Shown piece by piece: positions 1 to 8,733 of a DNA stretch of 64,000 bases. Source of the DNA: an uncultured Dorea sp. (lineage in GTDB: Bacteria; Bacillota; Clostridia; Lachnospirales; Lachnospiraceae). Within the stretch, counting starts at the first letter, position 1. Each line of letters begins with the position of its first letter. The stretch covers positions 1 through 64,000 of the forward strand of contig CAMBRQ010000001.1 in the NCBI GenBank assembly GCA_945870325.1, written 5' to 3'. The notes beneath the pieces are model-generated. The model did not search any database and was not told where the DNA came from. It saw nothing but the letters and a program-made list of their open reading frames with translations. The translations under genes were made by a program, and so were the position numbers.

Positions 1-4
1 AAAA

Positions 5-232
5 TTAACAGACCGGTTCATGCGAAAACGACAGACTGATAAACCGAAATTTGCAGCCTTGATCCGGATCATACTCTTCCGTATTCTCGATTTTTTCTTC
101 GAATATATCCTCTGTATCAAATGGAATATTAGCCGCTTCTAATTGTTCCTTTAAACTGCGGTTCTCTGCCTGAAGTTTCCTTACCAGCTTCCGAAGAGAG
201 TCAAGATTGTATGCTTCTATGTTCATCTGCAT
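5..232 (-). pseudogene. Truncated N-terminus resembling TOTE conflict-system primase/helicase proteins
   Basis: The first ~56 residues (MNIEAYNLDSLRKLV onward, then a coiled coil and a D/E-rich stretch ending in DPDQG) resemble the N-terminal coiled coil I recall from TOTE-system archaeo-eukaryotic primase/helicase proteins. After DPDQG the frame runs into 16 unrelated residues and stops. Full-length members are many hundreds of residues, so only the 5' end survives. The likely start is the ATG at 226 (MNIEAYN), behind an AAAGGAAA ribosome site. Family assignment is from memory of the N-terminal sequence; the truncation is seen directly. Confidence 0.5.
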
Positions 233-368
233 TTTCCTTTTATCTCATAATCATTTATCATCTTTTACACACATAAAAATCACATCATTGTCACAAATCT
301 TAGCAGAAATATCCTTATCCATAGCCAAATACATTTCTGTTACAACTCCATATAAATTAATTCATACT

Positions 369-785
369 TTAATTTATATATTCAATAGTATTTTTTATTA
401 CATCTATACATTTTTTAACCTTTTTCATTTTAGATGCCTCTTTTTCGTCCACATCCAAAAGCAAAAATGGATTCACAGTAATCTCATTTTCCATTTCCTC
501 TACCGTTGTTTTTAATATCTCTTTATATCTTTCAATTAATGTTCTTACATAACTTCTATTGTTGAAATCTGCATCCATATTTAATCTATATATACCTCGA
601 CTCACACAAATATAATTCATATTTCTATCTACTAGCGTTTTCAAGGCACCTGTCAACATACCTTCTGTATAATTTGCACTTGGATTTCTTCGTCTTGCGT
701 AAGAAAACAATTCCGCCCTACTATGTTCTTCTAAATCTTCCAATAATTCTTTATAATACATCCGTATCTCACTTGCATTTGACAT
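369..785 (-). CDS. Hypothetical protein with winged-helix-like N-terminus
   Basis: A 138-residue soluble protein I do not recognise. Residues ~15-70 have the rhythm of a winged helix: helices, then a turn before 'GALKTLVDRNMNYICVSRG' and a short basic strand pair. The C-terminal half is one long charged helix (ERYKEIL...KMKKVKKC). It starts at an ATG behind AAAGGAGAA. It lies between a truncated TOTE-like gene and a PIN/ImmA/XRE operon, so an antitoxin- or defence-type DNA-binding role is conceivable, but this is inference only. The coding strand is AT-rich, like the flanking accessory DNA. Confidence 0.6.
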   Translation of the reverse strand: MSNASEIRMYYKELLEDLEEHSRAELFSYARRRNPSANYTEGMLTGALKTLVDRNMNYICVSRGIYRLNMDADFNNRSYVRTLIERYKEILKTTVEEMENEITVNPFLLLDVDEKEASKMKKVKKCIDVIKNTIEYIN

Positions 786-1069
786 AAAATTCTCCTTTCC
801 ATAAATAATTATTACTCTGTTCTATTTCATTTTATCATTCATTAAAATAAATTGAAAGTACTAATTTAATTATTTATCTTTAATTTTTATTTGTTAGAAT
901 TATTTTCATGTGTTTTTATGTCGGCAATTAATCCTTCTCGCATGATCCTGCGAACATCTAGTTATTGTTATAAAAAATATGCAACTCTTTTGCCAAAAAA
1001 TAGCTGAAAGCCGCATCTTTCCTATAAAACAGTAAAAGGACCATGTATCTCTACACGATCCTCGACTCA

Positions 1070-1726
1070 TCATAACAGCTTACTTAATGTCGCAAGCTTC
1101 AATTTAATATTAATACTATTGTCATTAGCAAGTTTCTTTATCCATGTCGTATCTTCATTTCTATATGGATTCCTAAAGAACCTTTTAACAAACTTTGTCA
1201 CCTGGCTCTTGAAAGACCAATTCAAATTAGAAGATAAATTGATTGAATTAAAATCCTTCACAGTTTGATTTTCATCTACCGTACCAACCAAGTATCTCAG
1301 AATTAATACATCTGCAAAAGTAAATGGCATAATATCATCTTCAAACTGCAACAAAGACATATATGGTCCACCTTGTTTCGTATCATCTGTCACCAACGAA
1401 TATGCACCAAGTGTTTGTGCCAATGATATCGCATATACCTCACCCAAGTCACCTGTATCATACAGATTTCTGTTTTCATTAACATTATACTCAAAAATCT
1501 TGTATACCTGCAAATCCTTTAGCTTCTGATTCGTATATAATTCAATCTTTCCAGCAGCAATGTCAGAATCAACCTGTTCAAGCACATCCTGACCATGATT
1601 TTCTAACTCGACATCGCGAATCTGTTCATAGATGAATACGCCCTCATCAAAGAATTTAAACAATATATCCTGAAGACCTGCCTTATAGAAATGGATAATA
1701 GCATTTGTGTCTAAAGAGGCTCTCAA
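1070..1726 (-). CDS. PIN-domain protein, candidate toxin ribonuclease
   Basis: A 218-residue protein with a PIN-type nuclease layout in the first ~150 residues. An early Asp sits in SLDTNAIIHF (D6), acidic residues in the middle (E39/E41; D93 and E96 in TGDLGEVYAISLA), and a late LVTDD (D114, D115) that would complete the Mg-binding site. PIN nucleases usually cleave RNA and are common toxins. The C-terminal ~65 residues are basic and not part of the PIN core. Translation begins at a TTG inside the stop codon of the upstream ImmA-like gene (TTGA overlap), so the two are probably translationally coupled. Third gene of an XRE-ImmA-PIN operon. Whether it is active is unknown. Confidence 0.7.
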   Translation of the reverse strand: MRASLDTNAIIHFYKAGLQDILFKFFDEGVFIYEQIRDVELENHGQDVLEQVDSDIAAGKIELYTNQKLKDLQVYKIFEYNVNENRNLYDTGDLGEVYAISLAQTLGAYSLVTDDTKQGGPYMSLLQFEDDIMPFTFADVLILRYLVGTVDENQTVKDFNSINLSSNLNWSFKSQVTKFVKRFFRNPYRNEDTTWIKKLANDNSINIKLKLATLSKLL

Positions 1727-2544
1727 TCGTCTAAACCTCCTATCAAATTATCCAAATCATCATCGTCATCATCAGAATATTCAACAATCTTATCGCTAAC
1801 ATCTTCTATGCTGAGCTGATAACAAGCCAAAACCCTTTCCAAAGTCTCCTTCGGTACCGCATTATGGTTGTAGTTATAAATAGCATAATCAATATACTCA
1901 TATGGTATATCAATCTCATTACTAGGCACGTTCAGTCTTGCATTTCCACCCACACTTCGAAGCAGATTCCCAACTTTCTTTTCAATTTTTTCATTATCAA
2001 GACAAAGCTTTTGATTTGAATCAATAACATCCAGACTTTCCAATCGGTTCAATACCATATCAAAGCTAACATTAAACTCTGACATGATTCTGGCAATATC
2101 CATTGCGGATAATCCCTTTTCATGAAAATTTTGTATTTCCAAATCAATAAATCGGTCAACATCGTCAGAAGGCATCAATAAACATGCGGCAAAATAATTT
2201 GCTTCCTGCTCCTTCTCATCTGTACTTCTTCCATTAATAGTAACATTATCATCAATGAAAGAAGTCATATCCTCTAGGTGCAAAATAACATGACCAATCT
2301 CATGCGCAAGTGTAAAGATTTCTCTGGACAATCTACTGCAGCTATTCGTAAAAATAACAATATCATTGTCTTTTTTTACTGTAAATCCTAGATCGGCATT
2401 TTCTCCAAGAGGATATCTTAATAGTTTATACCCTGATCTCTCACATTCCTTAAACAAATCAATGATTCCATATCTGCTGATTTTGCACTTTTCTCTAAAG
2501 GAATCTGCTTTTATACGGATTTCTCGCTTTCTACTGTCTTGCAT
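1723..2544 (-). CDS. ImmA/IrrE family metallo-endopeptidase
   Basis: A 273-residue protein with the gluzincin signature HEIGH (residues 81-85) and the downstream 'EQEANYFAACLLMP' block supplying the third zinc ligand (E114). This is the COG2856/ImmA-IrrE family, which cleaves or regulates partner XRE repressors. After the protease domain (~60-130) come ~110 residues of helices and a run of Asp near the C-terminus. The ATG follows AGGAGGTG, 11 bp after the XRE gene, and the 3' end overlaps the PIN gene. By context it probably controls the XRE repressor or PIN partner post-translationally; this is inferred, not shown. Confidence 0.85.
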   Translation of the reverse strand: MQDSRKREIRIKADSFREKCKISRYGIIDLFKECERSGYKLLRYPLGENADLGFTVKKDNDIVIFTNSCSRLSREIFTLAHEIGHVILHLEDMTSFIDDNVTINGRSTDEKEQEANYFAACLLMPSDDVDRFIDLEIQNFHEKGLSAMDIARIMSEFNVSFDMVLNRLESLDVIDSNQKLCLDNEKIEKKVGNLLRSVGGNARLNVPSNEIDIPYEYIDYAIYNYNHNAVPKETLERVLACYQLSIEDVSDKIVEYSDDDDDDLDNLIGGLDD

Positions 2545-2555
2545 TCACGCACCTC

Positions 2556-2888
2556 CTAAATCATATCCTTGCGCTGAAGCTTTGCATACATATGCTTATT
2601 TGCGTAAAACAAATCAAGCATATCAAATATCTTTTTTGAAGATCCGTTTTCCTTTCCTACTCTATATGCAACAACCGGAGTCTCATCAAGTACTCTTGTT
2701 ATATCTCTTACAGTCACATCGAGAACTTCTGCAACTTTAGAAAGGATATCCAATGTAATACTATTAACTCCACTCTCAATTCTTGCATACTTCTGTCTGC
2801 TTACTCCAATTTGATCAGCAATTTGCTCCTGAGTGAAATTTCTCGCACTTCTTAATGCCTTAATGCGACTGCCTAACATCTCATTCAT
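2556..2888 (-). CDS. XRE-family transcriptional regulator
   Basis: A 110-residue protein with a lambda-repressor-type HTH at residues ~7-62 (SRIKALRSARNFTQEQIADQ, then VSRQKYARIESG). The C-terminal tail of ~45 residues is probably for dimerisation or contact with the ImmA-like partner. ATG behind GGAGGG. First gene of the XRE / ImmA-IrrE / PIN operon, with its own promoter just upstream, so autoregulation is likely. Confidence 0.85.
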   Translation of the reverse strand: MNEMLGSRIKALRSARNFTQEQIADQIGVSRQKYARIESGVNSITLDILSKVAEVLDVTVRDITRVLDETPVVAYRVGKENGSSKKIFDMLDLFYANKHMYAKLQRKDMI

Positions 2889-2916
2889 GATTATCCCTCC
2901 ATTTCTGTGTACTACT

Positions 2917-2944
2917 ATTCTATCACAAAAATGAGCATTGTCAA
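2917..2944 (-). promoter_or_regulatory. Promoter of XRE-ImmA-PIN operon
   Basis: On the minus strand TTGACA (2939-2944) and TAGAAT (2917-2922) are separated by 16 bp, about 30 bp before the XRE ATG. An imperfect dyad (TGTTGCAA / TTATAACA, 2951-2968) lies just upstream and could be an operator. Confidence 0.6.
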
Positions 2945-3108
2945 CAATAAATGTTATAATTTTGCAACACTAAGAAAATAGCATGTTTTATTTTTGATCA
3001 TGTACTCCAAAATTCTGTCCATATCCTCCGTCTTCAATTTCACGAATTTACACGCAGCACCCATCCACCGTTCTATAGGAGATAATCCCGTAGAGATTTG
3101 CTGACATA

Positions 3109-4932
3109 TCAAATCGGCAGGCTATCCCTGACACACAGCGCCCCATACCCCACCTGCGGATTCGGATACTCCGCAAATCCCGGCAGCGGTCTTGCACCTC
3201 TTCTAAAATACGCCTTCACCTTCTCCCCATACAGATACGGATCATTCCCCCTGACAATTCCCCATTCCATCAGAAGCGCCGCACCCCCAGTCGCAAATGG
3301 AGTCGCAAAGGAAGTCCCCGTAAACTGCGCATAGCCGCCTCCTACCACAGACGTCGTAATATCCACCCCCGGTGCCACAATATCCGGCTTTACCAGATTC
3401 GTCTCACGGGTATACCCTCTCCCCGAGAAATCCGCATAAGCAAAATTCAGCGGATTATATGCACCTACCGCAATCACCCTGCTCGCTGTAGATGGAATGG
3501 TAAGCGTCGTATTATCTGTCGGATATAAGAATCCTGTCCCGCGATTCAGAATCCCTTCGCTTGGAAGCCATAATTCATATGCCCCGGAAACGATTTTCTT
3601 CGGTGTCAGGACAATCTGCCAGACCCCTCCTGTAATATAAGAATCCTTTGGCAGCATATCAATATAGATTTCCTGCGCAGTACTATAAGGACTTGGCTCT
3701 CCATAATACAGCAGTATTTCCGTCTGCCCAACCGTGAATCTCTGTGATCCCAGTATCTCCTGAATCGGTCCTACCCTGACTCCTGACGGATTGACTAATG
3801 ATATGTCTATAACATCCGTATACTCTTTCCATATCTGAATACTTAGCGCAGGCTGATTATTCTGCACAGCCAACTGTATGACTGCCTCCTGATCCATCGT
3901 CAGGATTCCTGACGTATGTCCGGCACTTGCAGCCTCATTGCCGGAACCGATGCAGATACAGTTCTTCCAGATATTCGAAAGATCATCAATAAAACGTTCT
4001 AGCAACGATGTTCCATCGTGTGAACCATAAGTATTGCCAAAACTAATATTGATTGCCACCGGCATGCCGAATTCCAACGCTTTTCGGATCACATAGTCAA
4101 TCCCCTGCATCAATTCCGTTGTCCGCGGGAATCCTTCCTGCCTCGGGCTCCCAAGTTTTACCACAATCAGTTCACTTTGCGGTGCAACACCTGCATACTG
4201 ACCGCCGCTGTTCCTTCCATTCCCTGCTGCAATACCTGCAACAGCCGTCCCATGACCAGAGGTATCCATACTCGGAACAATCTGCCTGCGTGCCTGGATT
4301 GTTGGCTGGCGCAGCGCCTCGTTAATCTGCTCCTGCGTATACTCTACTCCCATGGCATAGCCCCGAGGCGGTGTCAACTGAAACTCATAACCCCCTCTAC
4401 CTTCTTCTGCTCTTTCAGACAATTCAGTTTCCATGGAAGCCGGATTTTCTGGCGTTACCGATCTCACTACCTGCGATTGATCCCACAATGCCCGAATCCT
4501 GGTCGTCCCATCCTCATTACGGAAATCTGCATTCTCATAGTCAATTCCCGAATCAATCACTGCAACCAGCACTCCCTGTCCGAATAATGCAAAACGGGCA
4601 TCCTGTACTGCATCGATACAAGATACCCGTTTTCCATTCGCAACTTGGAAAAACAGCCTCTTAGGCTTCTCAATATATTCTACCTCCGGAATCCCCGCAA
4701 GCCTCACAATCAATGACTCCCGGATTGTGATGATTGCATATTCATTCTGTAGTTCTACCACCTGGCTTGCCAGTTCCCGTACTTTGTCAAGATTTCCCGA
4801 ATACTTTACGATCAGATCCCATTCTCTTTCAATGGGATTATATCCTACATCCAGTTCCAAAGACTTCTCCCGTTCCTCTTGTGTAGCATCTAATGCCAGA
4901 TTCAATAGATTCTCAATCTTCTGACTTGCCAT
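3109..4932 (-). CDS. S8 subtilisin-like serine protease, Csp-like
   Basis: A 607-residue subtilase with no signal peptide and an N-terminal ~100-residue prodomain-like region. The triad is complete: Asp127 (VIDSGID), His227 (TSGHGTAVAG) and Ser541 (GTSFATP), with the oxyanion Asn in GSGNEA (~332). The ~200-residue insertion between His and Ser (jellyroll-like, 'GVWQIVLTPKKIVSGAYELW') and the lack of secretion signal match the clostridial CspA/B/C germination-protease group, which processes pro-SleC in spores. A second homologue lies at 19972-21705. The gene stands alone, after rubrerythrin on the same strand. The germination role is inferred from family resemblance. Confidence 0.85.
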   Translation of the reverse strand: MASQKIENLLNLALDATQEEREKSLELDVGYNPIEREWDLIVKYSGNLDKVRELASQVVELQNEYAIITIRESLIVRLAGIPEVEYIEKPKRLFFQVANGKRVSCIDAVQDARFALFGQGVLVAVIDSGIDYENADFRNEDGTTRIRALWDQSQVVRSVTPENPASMETELSERAEEGRGGYEFQLTPPRGYAMGVEYTQEQINEALRQPTIQARRQIVPSMDTSGHGTAVAGIAAGNGRNSGGQYAGVAPQSELIVVKLGSPRQEGFPRTTELMQGIDYVIRKALEFGMPVAINISFGNTYGSHDGTSLLERFIDDLSNIWKNCICIGSGNEAASAGHTSGILTMDQEAVIQLAVQNNQPALSIQIWKEYTDVIDISLVNPSGVRVGPIQEILGSQRFTVGQTEILLYYGEPSPYSTAQEIYIDMLPKDSYITGGVWQIVLTPKKIVSGAYELWLPSEGILNRGTGFLYPTDNTTLTIPSTASRVIAVGAYNPLNFAYADFSGRGYTRETNLVKPDIVAPGVDITTSVVGGGYAQFTGTSFATPFATGGAALLMEWGIVRGNDPYLYGEKVKAYFRRGARPLPGFAEYPNPQVGYGALCVRDSLPI

Positions 4933-5061
4933 ATAATTCTGCCTCCCTCTTCACCGTTCGCCTATCCTCATGATGGTCTGATATTCCATAGTACGGTCTG
5001 AGGTTCCAGATTATTACCACCATTGCCCGGAGATTTTTGGTATCATAAGAACAAATCTAGT

Positions 5062-5673
5062 CTATGATACAAAATCATATCCCAGATACGGCGCAATCTC
5101 TGCCGGAATAAAATATCCCCGTTCATAACGGCAGACCGGGCATACCTGCGGAACCATTTTCCCAGTGTAAATATGTCCACAGTTCAAGCACATCCACTCC
5201 CCGTTTGCCTCTTTCTCAAAATACTTATTCTGTTCCAGCAACTCTGCCAGTTTGCCGAAGCGTCTGCCATGGATAGCTTCTATCTCTGCAATCTGGAAGA
5301 ATGTAGACGCTGCCTCAATAAATCCTTCCTCTTTTGCTTCATTTCCAAATGCCTGATATACATCATCCGCCTCTTCCATCTCGTTGTGCTTCGCTGCTTT
5401 TAACAGATCGACCACACTCTCAAAATGATCGATCGGATAGCCTCCCGCAATCTCAATCGTAGTTCCGGAAAGGTTCTTAAGCAGATTGTAAAAACGCTCT
5501 GCATGAGCACGTTCCTGATCCGCAGTAAAAAGGAAGATCTGATTCACTGAGAATAAGCCCTGTTTCTTCGCCTCTTCTGCTGCAATGGTATACCTGTTTC
5601 TTGCCTGGCTCTCTCCGGCAAATGCTTTCATCAGATTCACTCTTGTCTTACTTTCTTTAAAATCAATAGCCAT
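5062..5673 (-). CDS. rbr: Rubrerythrin
   Basis: A 203-residue protein with a ferritin-like four-helix diiron domain (residues ~5-150, including GESQARNRYTIAAEEA and the later EIEAIHGRRF). It is followed by a rubredoxin-like iron site (CLNCGHIYTG...CPVCRYERGYF). Rubrerythrin reduces hydrogen peroxide in anaerobes using electrons from rubredoxin or NADH. An 8-bp hairpin (5040-5047/5063-5070) overlaps the stop codon and may mark the transcript end. The start codon is buried in a 12-bp perfect inverted repeat (separate entry), suggesting translational or operator control. Confidence 0.95.
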   Translation of the reverse strand: MAIDFKESKTRVNLMKAFAGESQARNRYTIAAEEAKKQGLFSVNQIFLFTADQERAHAERFYNLLKNLSGTTIEIAGGYPIDHFESVVDLLKAAKHNEMEEADDVYQAFGNEAKEEGFIEAASTFFQIAEIEAIHGRRFGKLAELLEQNKYFEKEANGEWMCLNCGHIYTGKMVPQVCPVCRYERGYFIPAEIAPYLGYDFVS

Positions 5674-5718
5674 GTCACACTCTCCTTTTCATTCTTAATC
5701 CTAGTATGTGACATGGCT
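5668..5718 (-). promoter_or_regulatory. 12-bp perfect inverted repeat enclosing rubrerythrin RBS and start
   Basis: The arms 5668-5679 and 5707-5718 are perfectly complementary. The 3' arm on the mRNA contains the rubrerythrin ATG (5671-5673), and the 27-nt loop holds the AAAAGGAGAG ribosome site. In RNA this would sequester the start codon; in DNA it could be an operator. Only the repeat is seen; its role is inferred. Confidence 0.6.
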
Positions 5719-5738
5719 GCCAAATTATTCATATTTTA

Positions 5739-6755
5739 TTAATTGAATCCAATAATTCTTCTCGCAACGCTATATGCGAGAGAAGATATCTTTCTGCCAG
5801 ATTTCCCCGGTATATTCATAGTCTGTCCAAGAATACCATATCGGATCTTAATATAGACCTTGACATCCTTCTGCTTAAGATACTTCCAGAGTTCTTTCTT
5901 CTTCTCCAGATTCTCCTGTGTCTTGGATCGGATCAGAAGTATGGATGACACCGTCATCATGATTGCCAGATAGTTAATCATATATGCTCTTAATTTCTTA
6001 CTGGTAACCTTCTTTAACTCATACATATCTATCATGGTCTTCGTAACGAAAATCTGCTGGTCAACCCTTGCAATCATATTCTTCTCATTGACAGACTGGT
6101 CGTCTCTTCCGATATAATACCGGTAAAAATCCACATCCAGATAGTAGATCTTACGCACATAAGGCAATGGATAATATACATAGATATTATCTACATAGAA
6201 CGTATGCTTCGGCAATATCATCTGACTTAATTTCAGCATATCTGTCCGGTAGATAACCGAATGCATCAAAATATACTGATCCAAATGAAAATGCCCGATA
6301 TCATCCCAACGGAATATCTCATCCTGTGGCAGTACATTACGGTAGTGGATGCATTTCTTATGCGCTGCCCCAACCTTCTCGTATACATAATTGGACACCA
6401 GCATATCTATCTGCTCATTCTCATCTTCCAGATGCCGAAGCAGTTCCAATATCTTATGCAGCGCTTCTTCATCCACCCAGTCATCACTGTCCACAACTTT
6501 AAAATATTTACCCTGTGCATTGGTAAGACCCGAATTCACCGCATCTCCGTGTCCGCCATTCTCTTTATCTACAACTTTAATAATATTCGGATACCGCTCC
6601 ATGTATTCATGGGCAATCTCTGATGTTCTGTCCTTAGAGCCATCATTAACAATAATAATCTCCACATCTTCTCCGCCCGGTAGAATACTTTCAATCGCAT
6701 GCGACATATAATCCTGCGAATTATAACATGGGATTGCAAATGAAATGTACTTCAT
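5739..6755 (-). CDS. Family 2 glycosyltransferase
   Basis: A 338-residue GT-A glycosyltransferase. The nucleotide-sugar fold begins at once (ISFAIPCYNSQDYM), with VNDGSKDRT for UDP binding and the DxD-type VDSDDW for metal. Members add sugars to capsule, teichoic acid or exopolysaccharide. There is no convincing transmembrane segment; the C-terminal ~100 residues are basic and may lie on the membrane. It has a good AAGGAGAG site. It is 65 bp upstream of rubrerythrin and divergent from the PFK gene; no other wall genes adjoin it, so its substrate cannot be predicted. Confidence 0.85.
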   Translation of the reverse strand: MKYISFAIPCYNSQDYMSHAIESILPGGEDVEIIIVNDGSKDRTSEIAHEYMERYPNIIKVVDKENGGHGDAVNSGLTNAQGKYFKVVDSDDWVDEEALHKILELLRHLEDENEQIDMLVSNYVYEKVGAAHKKCIHYRNVLPQDEIFRWDDIGHFHLDQYILMHSVIYRTDMLKLSQMILPKHTFYVDNIYVYYPLPYVRKIYYLDVDFYRYYIGRDDQSVNEKNMIARVDQQIFVTKTMIDMYELKKVTSKKLRAYMINYLAIMMTVSSILLIRSKTQENLEKKKELWKYLKQKDVKVYIKIRYGILGQTMNIPGKSGRKISSLAYSVARRIIGFN

Positions 6756-6885
6756 TCTCTCTCTCCTTTACCTGTTAGTATATAACTTTAACTAGTATAA
6801 AACATTTTAACGATTTTTCCAACCGATTCTTTGTAAAATCTCTTTTATCTCTTTTATAAAACCTATAAAAATCTATTTTGCACAA

Positions 6886-6926
6886 TTGTAAAATCCATCT
6901 CTATCCTTTATAGTAAATGATAGAGA
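6886..6926 (+). promoter_or_regulatory. PFK promoter with operator-like dyad over the -10
   Basis: TTGTAA (6886-6891) and TATAGT (6909-6914) are separated by 17 bp, 39 bp before the PFK ATG. A perfect 8-bp inverted repeat (TCTCTATC 6898-6905, GATAGAGA 6919-6926) flanks the -10, as a repressor site would. Confidence 0.6.
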
Positions 6927-6952
6927 ATATACATGACTAGGAGGATATTGCA

Positions 6953-8173
6953 ATGAAAAATATTATAGTTGGACAATCTGGCGGTCCTACTGCTGTCATC
7001 AACGGCAGTTTATACGGAGTGGTATCAGAAGGCTTGAAACACTCTGACTCTATAGAACGCATCTATGGAATGGTGAATGGAATCGAAGGATTCCTGAATG
7101 GAAATATGATGGATATCGGGGCTTTAGGCAAAACAAACGAACTAGAACTTGTACGCACTACTCCTGGCGCTTACTTAGGCTCCTGCCGCTACAAATTGCC
7201 GGAAGACCTGGCAGATTCAGTCTATCCTACATTGTTCCAGAAATTCGAAGAACACAATATTGGCTATTTCTTCTACATCGGCGGAAATGATTCTATGGAT
7301 ACTGTAAGCAAGTTGTCTCGCTATGCCGAGGAAATCCACAGTGACATCCGTTTCATCGGCGTTCCAAAGACGATTGACAACGATCTGGTAGAGACGGATC
7401 ACACGCCAGGATACGGAAGTGCTGCTAAGTACGTGGCTACCGTTGTTCGTGAGATTGCAACTGACGCAAACGTATATGATAACAAGCAGTCCGTTACCAT
7501 TGTAGAAGTTATGGGACGCCATGCAGGATGGCTGACTGCTGCCAGCATTCTTGCGCGTAAGTTCGAAGGCGATAATCCGGTATTGATCTATCTTCCCGAA
7601 GTTGCATTCGATCAGGATGCATTTATCGAAAAAGTCAGAGAAGGACTTAAGACAACTCCGAATCTGGTTGTCTGCATCTCTGAGGGAATCAATGACGGCA
7701 ACGGTACATTCATCTGCGAATATGCAAGCGATGTAGGTACTGACTCTTTCGGGCATAAGATGCTGACCGGCTCCGGCAAATACCTGGAGAATCTGGTAAA
7801 GGAGAAGATTGGTGTAAAGGTTCGTTCAATTGAGCTGAATGTGTGCCAGCGCTGTTCCTGCGCGCACCTGTCCAGAGTTGACCTGGATGAATCTGTGAAT
7901 GCCGGTATCTATGCTGTTCAGGTGGCACTTATGGGCGACACCGGCAAGATGATTACATTTATCAGGAATAAGAGCGTTCCTTATGAGTTGTCTTATGGCA
8001 CTGCGGACGTGAATATCATCTGCAATCAAGAAAAACCTGTTCCGGCTGAGTGGATCATTAATGAAGGCTCTGACATCAGCGATCAGTTTATTGATTATGT
8101 AAGACCACTGACACAGGGATATGTGGAACTTCCTACCAAGAATGGCATTCCGCTTTTTGCTTATAGAAAATAG
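6953..8173 (+). CDS. 6-phosphofructokinase, predicted PPi-dependent
   Basis: A 406-residue PFK. It phosphorylates fructose 6-phosphate to fructose 1,6-bisphosphate in glycolysis. Two residues decide the donor. The nucleotide loop reads GGNDS (Asp113, where ATP enzymes have Gly), and the catalytic motif reads PKTIDND (Lys139, where ATP enzymes have Gly). Both are the published signature of pyrophosphate-dependent PFKs; the catalytic Asp pair is D142/D144. ATG behind CTAGGAGG. It has its own promoter and a downstream hairpin, so it is monocistronic. A 415-residue paralogue with the same signature lies at 17824-19071. Confidence 0.9.
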   Translation: MKNIIVGQSGGPTAVINGSLYGVVSEGLKHSDSIERIYGMVNGIEGFLNGNMMDIGALGKTNELELVRTTPGAYLGSCRYKLPEDLADSVYPTLFQKFEEHNIGYFFYIGGNDSMDTVSKLSRYAEEIHSDIRFIGVPKTIDNDLVETDHTPGYGSAAKYVATVVREIATDANVYDNKQSVTIVEVMGRHAGWLTAASILARKFEGDNPVLIYLPEVAFDQDAFIEKVREGLKTTPNLVVCISEGINDGNGTFICEYASDVGTDSFGHKMLTGSGKYLENLVKEKIGVKVRSIELNVCQRCSCAHLSRVDLDESVNAGIYAVQVALMGDTGKMITFIRNKSVPYELSYGTADVNIICNQEKPVPAEWIINEGSDISDQFIDYVRPLTQGYVELPTKNGIPLFAYRK

Positions 8174-8309
8174 TGTTCATAATTTGTTCATTTATCTTTC
8201 AAAAAACCTTCATTTGTTTAACATTGTTTCTTCATAGGTCTAGTTTATACTAAACGTATCAAATGAAAAGAACACTAAACACAATTTTGAATAAACTTTT
8301 TCATAATAC

Positions 8310-8353
8310 ATGCCGGGAATTGGTAACACAATCACCCGGCATCCTCCCTTTTT
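8310..8353 (+). terminator. Intrinsic terminator after PFK
   Basis: An 8-bp stem, ATGCCGGG (8310-8317) with CCCGGCAT (8335-8342), is followed by CCTCCC and a T5 run. It lies between convergent genes; orientation fits the plus-strand PFK transcript better because the T-run is on that side. Confidence 0.6.
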
Positions 8354-8362
8354 ATGGGGTTT

Positions 8363-8728
8363 TCAAACCGCCCTCACATTTTTAGTCGCTACAATGTCAG
8401 TTCCCGTATCAGCCACATTCTCCAAGATCACCTCTCCGATACATACCGGTGCATTTAAGGTAACTTCTTTCAACGCTTTCACACAATCCATAATCTTCCC
8501 TTTGGGAATATCTTCTTTCGTCTTCACCGATACCATGCTCTCATCTCCACCCGTCACCCTTATCGTGGAAGTTACGATTCTGGTCGGATTGGTCACTTCT
8601 TTTCTGGCATAGATATCACCGCGTTTACACGTATTCCCACTAACCTTTACTACTTCAGTTCCATTCATTGTGACCGCAAGAGCGCATCCCATCGGACAGT
8701 TAATACATATCAGATTCCTCTCTTCCAT
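8363..8728 (-). CDS. DUF1667 Cys-rich protein of the glycerol dehydrogenase module
   Basis: A 121-residue protein with an N-terminal CINCPMGCAL cluster and a further Cys in GNTCKRGD, the DUF1667 pattern and a likely iron-sulfur or metal site. DUF1667 genes usually follow a GlpA-like dehydrogenase and a second FAD oxidoreductase, exactly as here (5-bp gap). The trio is thought to form an anaerobic glycerol-3-phosphate dehydrogenase whose small electron-transfer subunit is this protein; the subunit role is inferred from conserved order. Last gene of the glycerol operon. Confidence 0.85.
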   Translation of the reverse strand: MEERNLICINCPMGCALAVTMNGTEVVKVSGNTCKRGDIYARKEVTNPTRIVTSTIRVTGGDESMVSVKTKEDIPKGKIMDCVKALKEVTLNAPVCIGEVILENVADTGTDIVATKNVRAV

Positions 8729-8733
8729 CTTCT

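Noticed and set aside
5040..5070. Hairpin at the rubrerythrin stop as an intrinsic terminator
   Set aside because: The stem overlaps the stop codon and lacks a following U-run, so I did not list it as a terminator.
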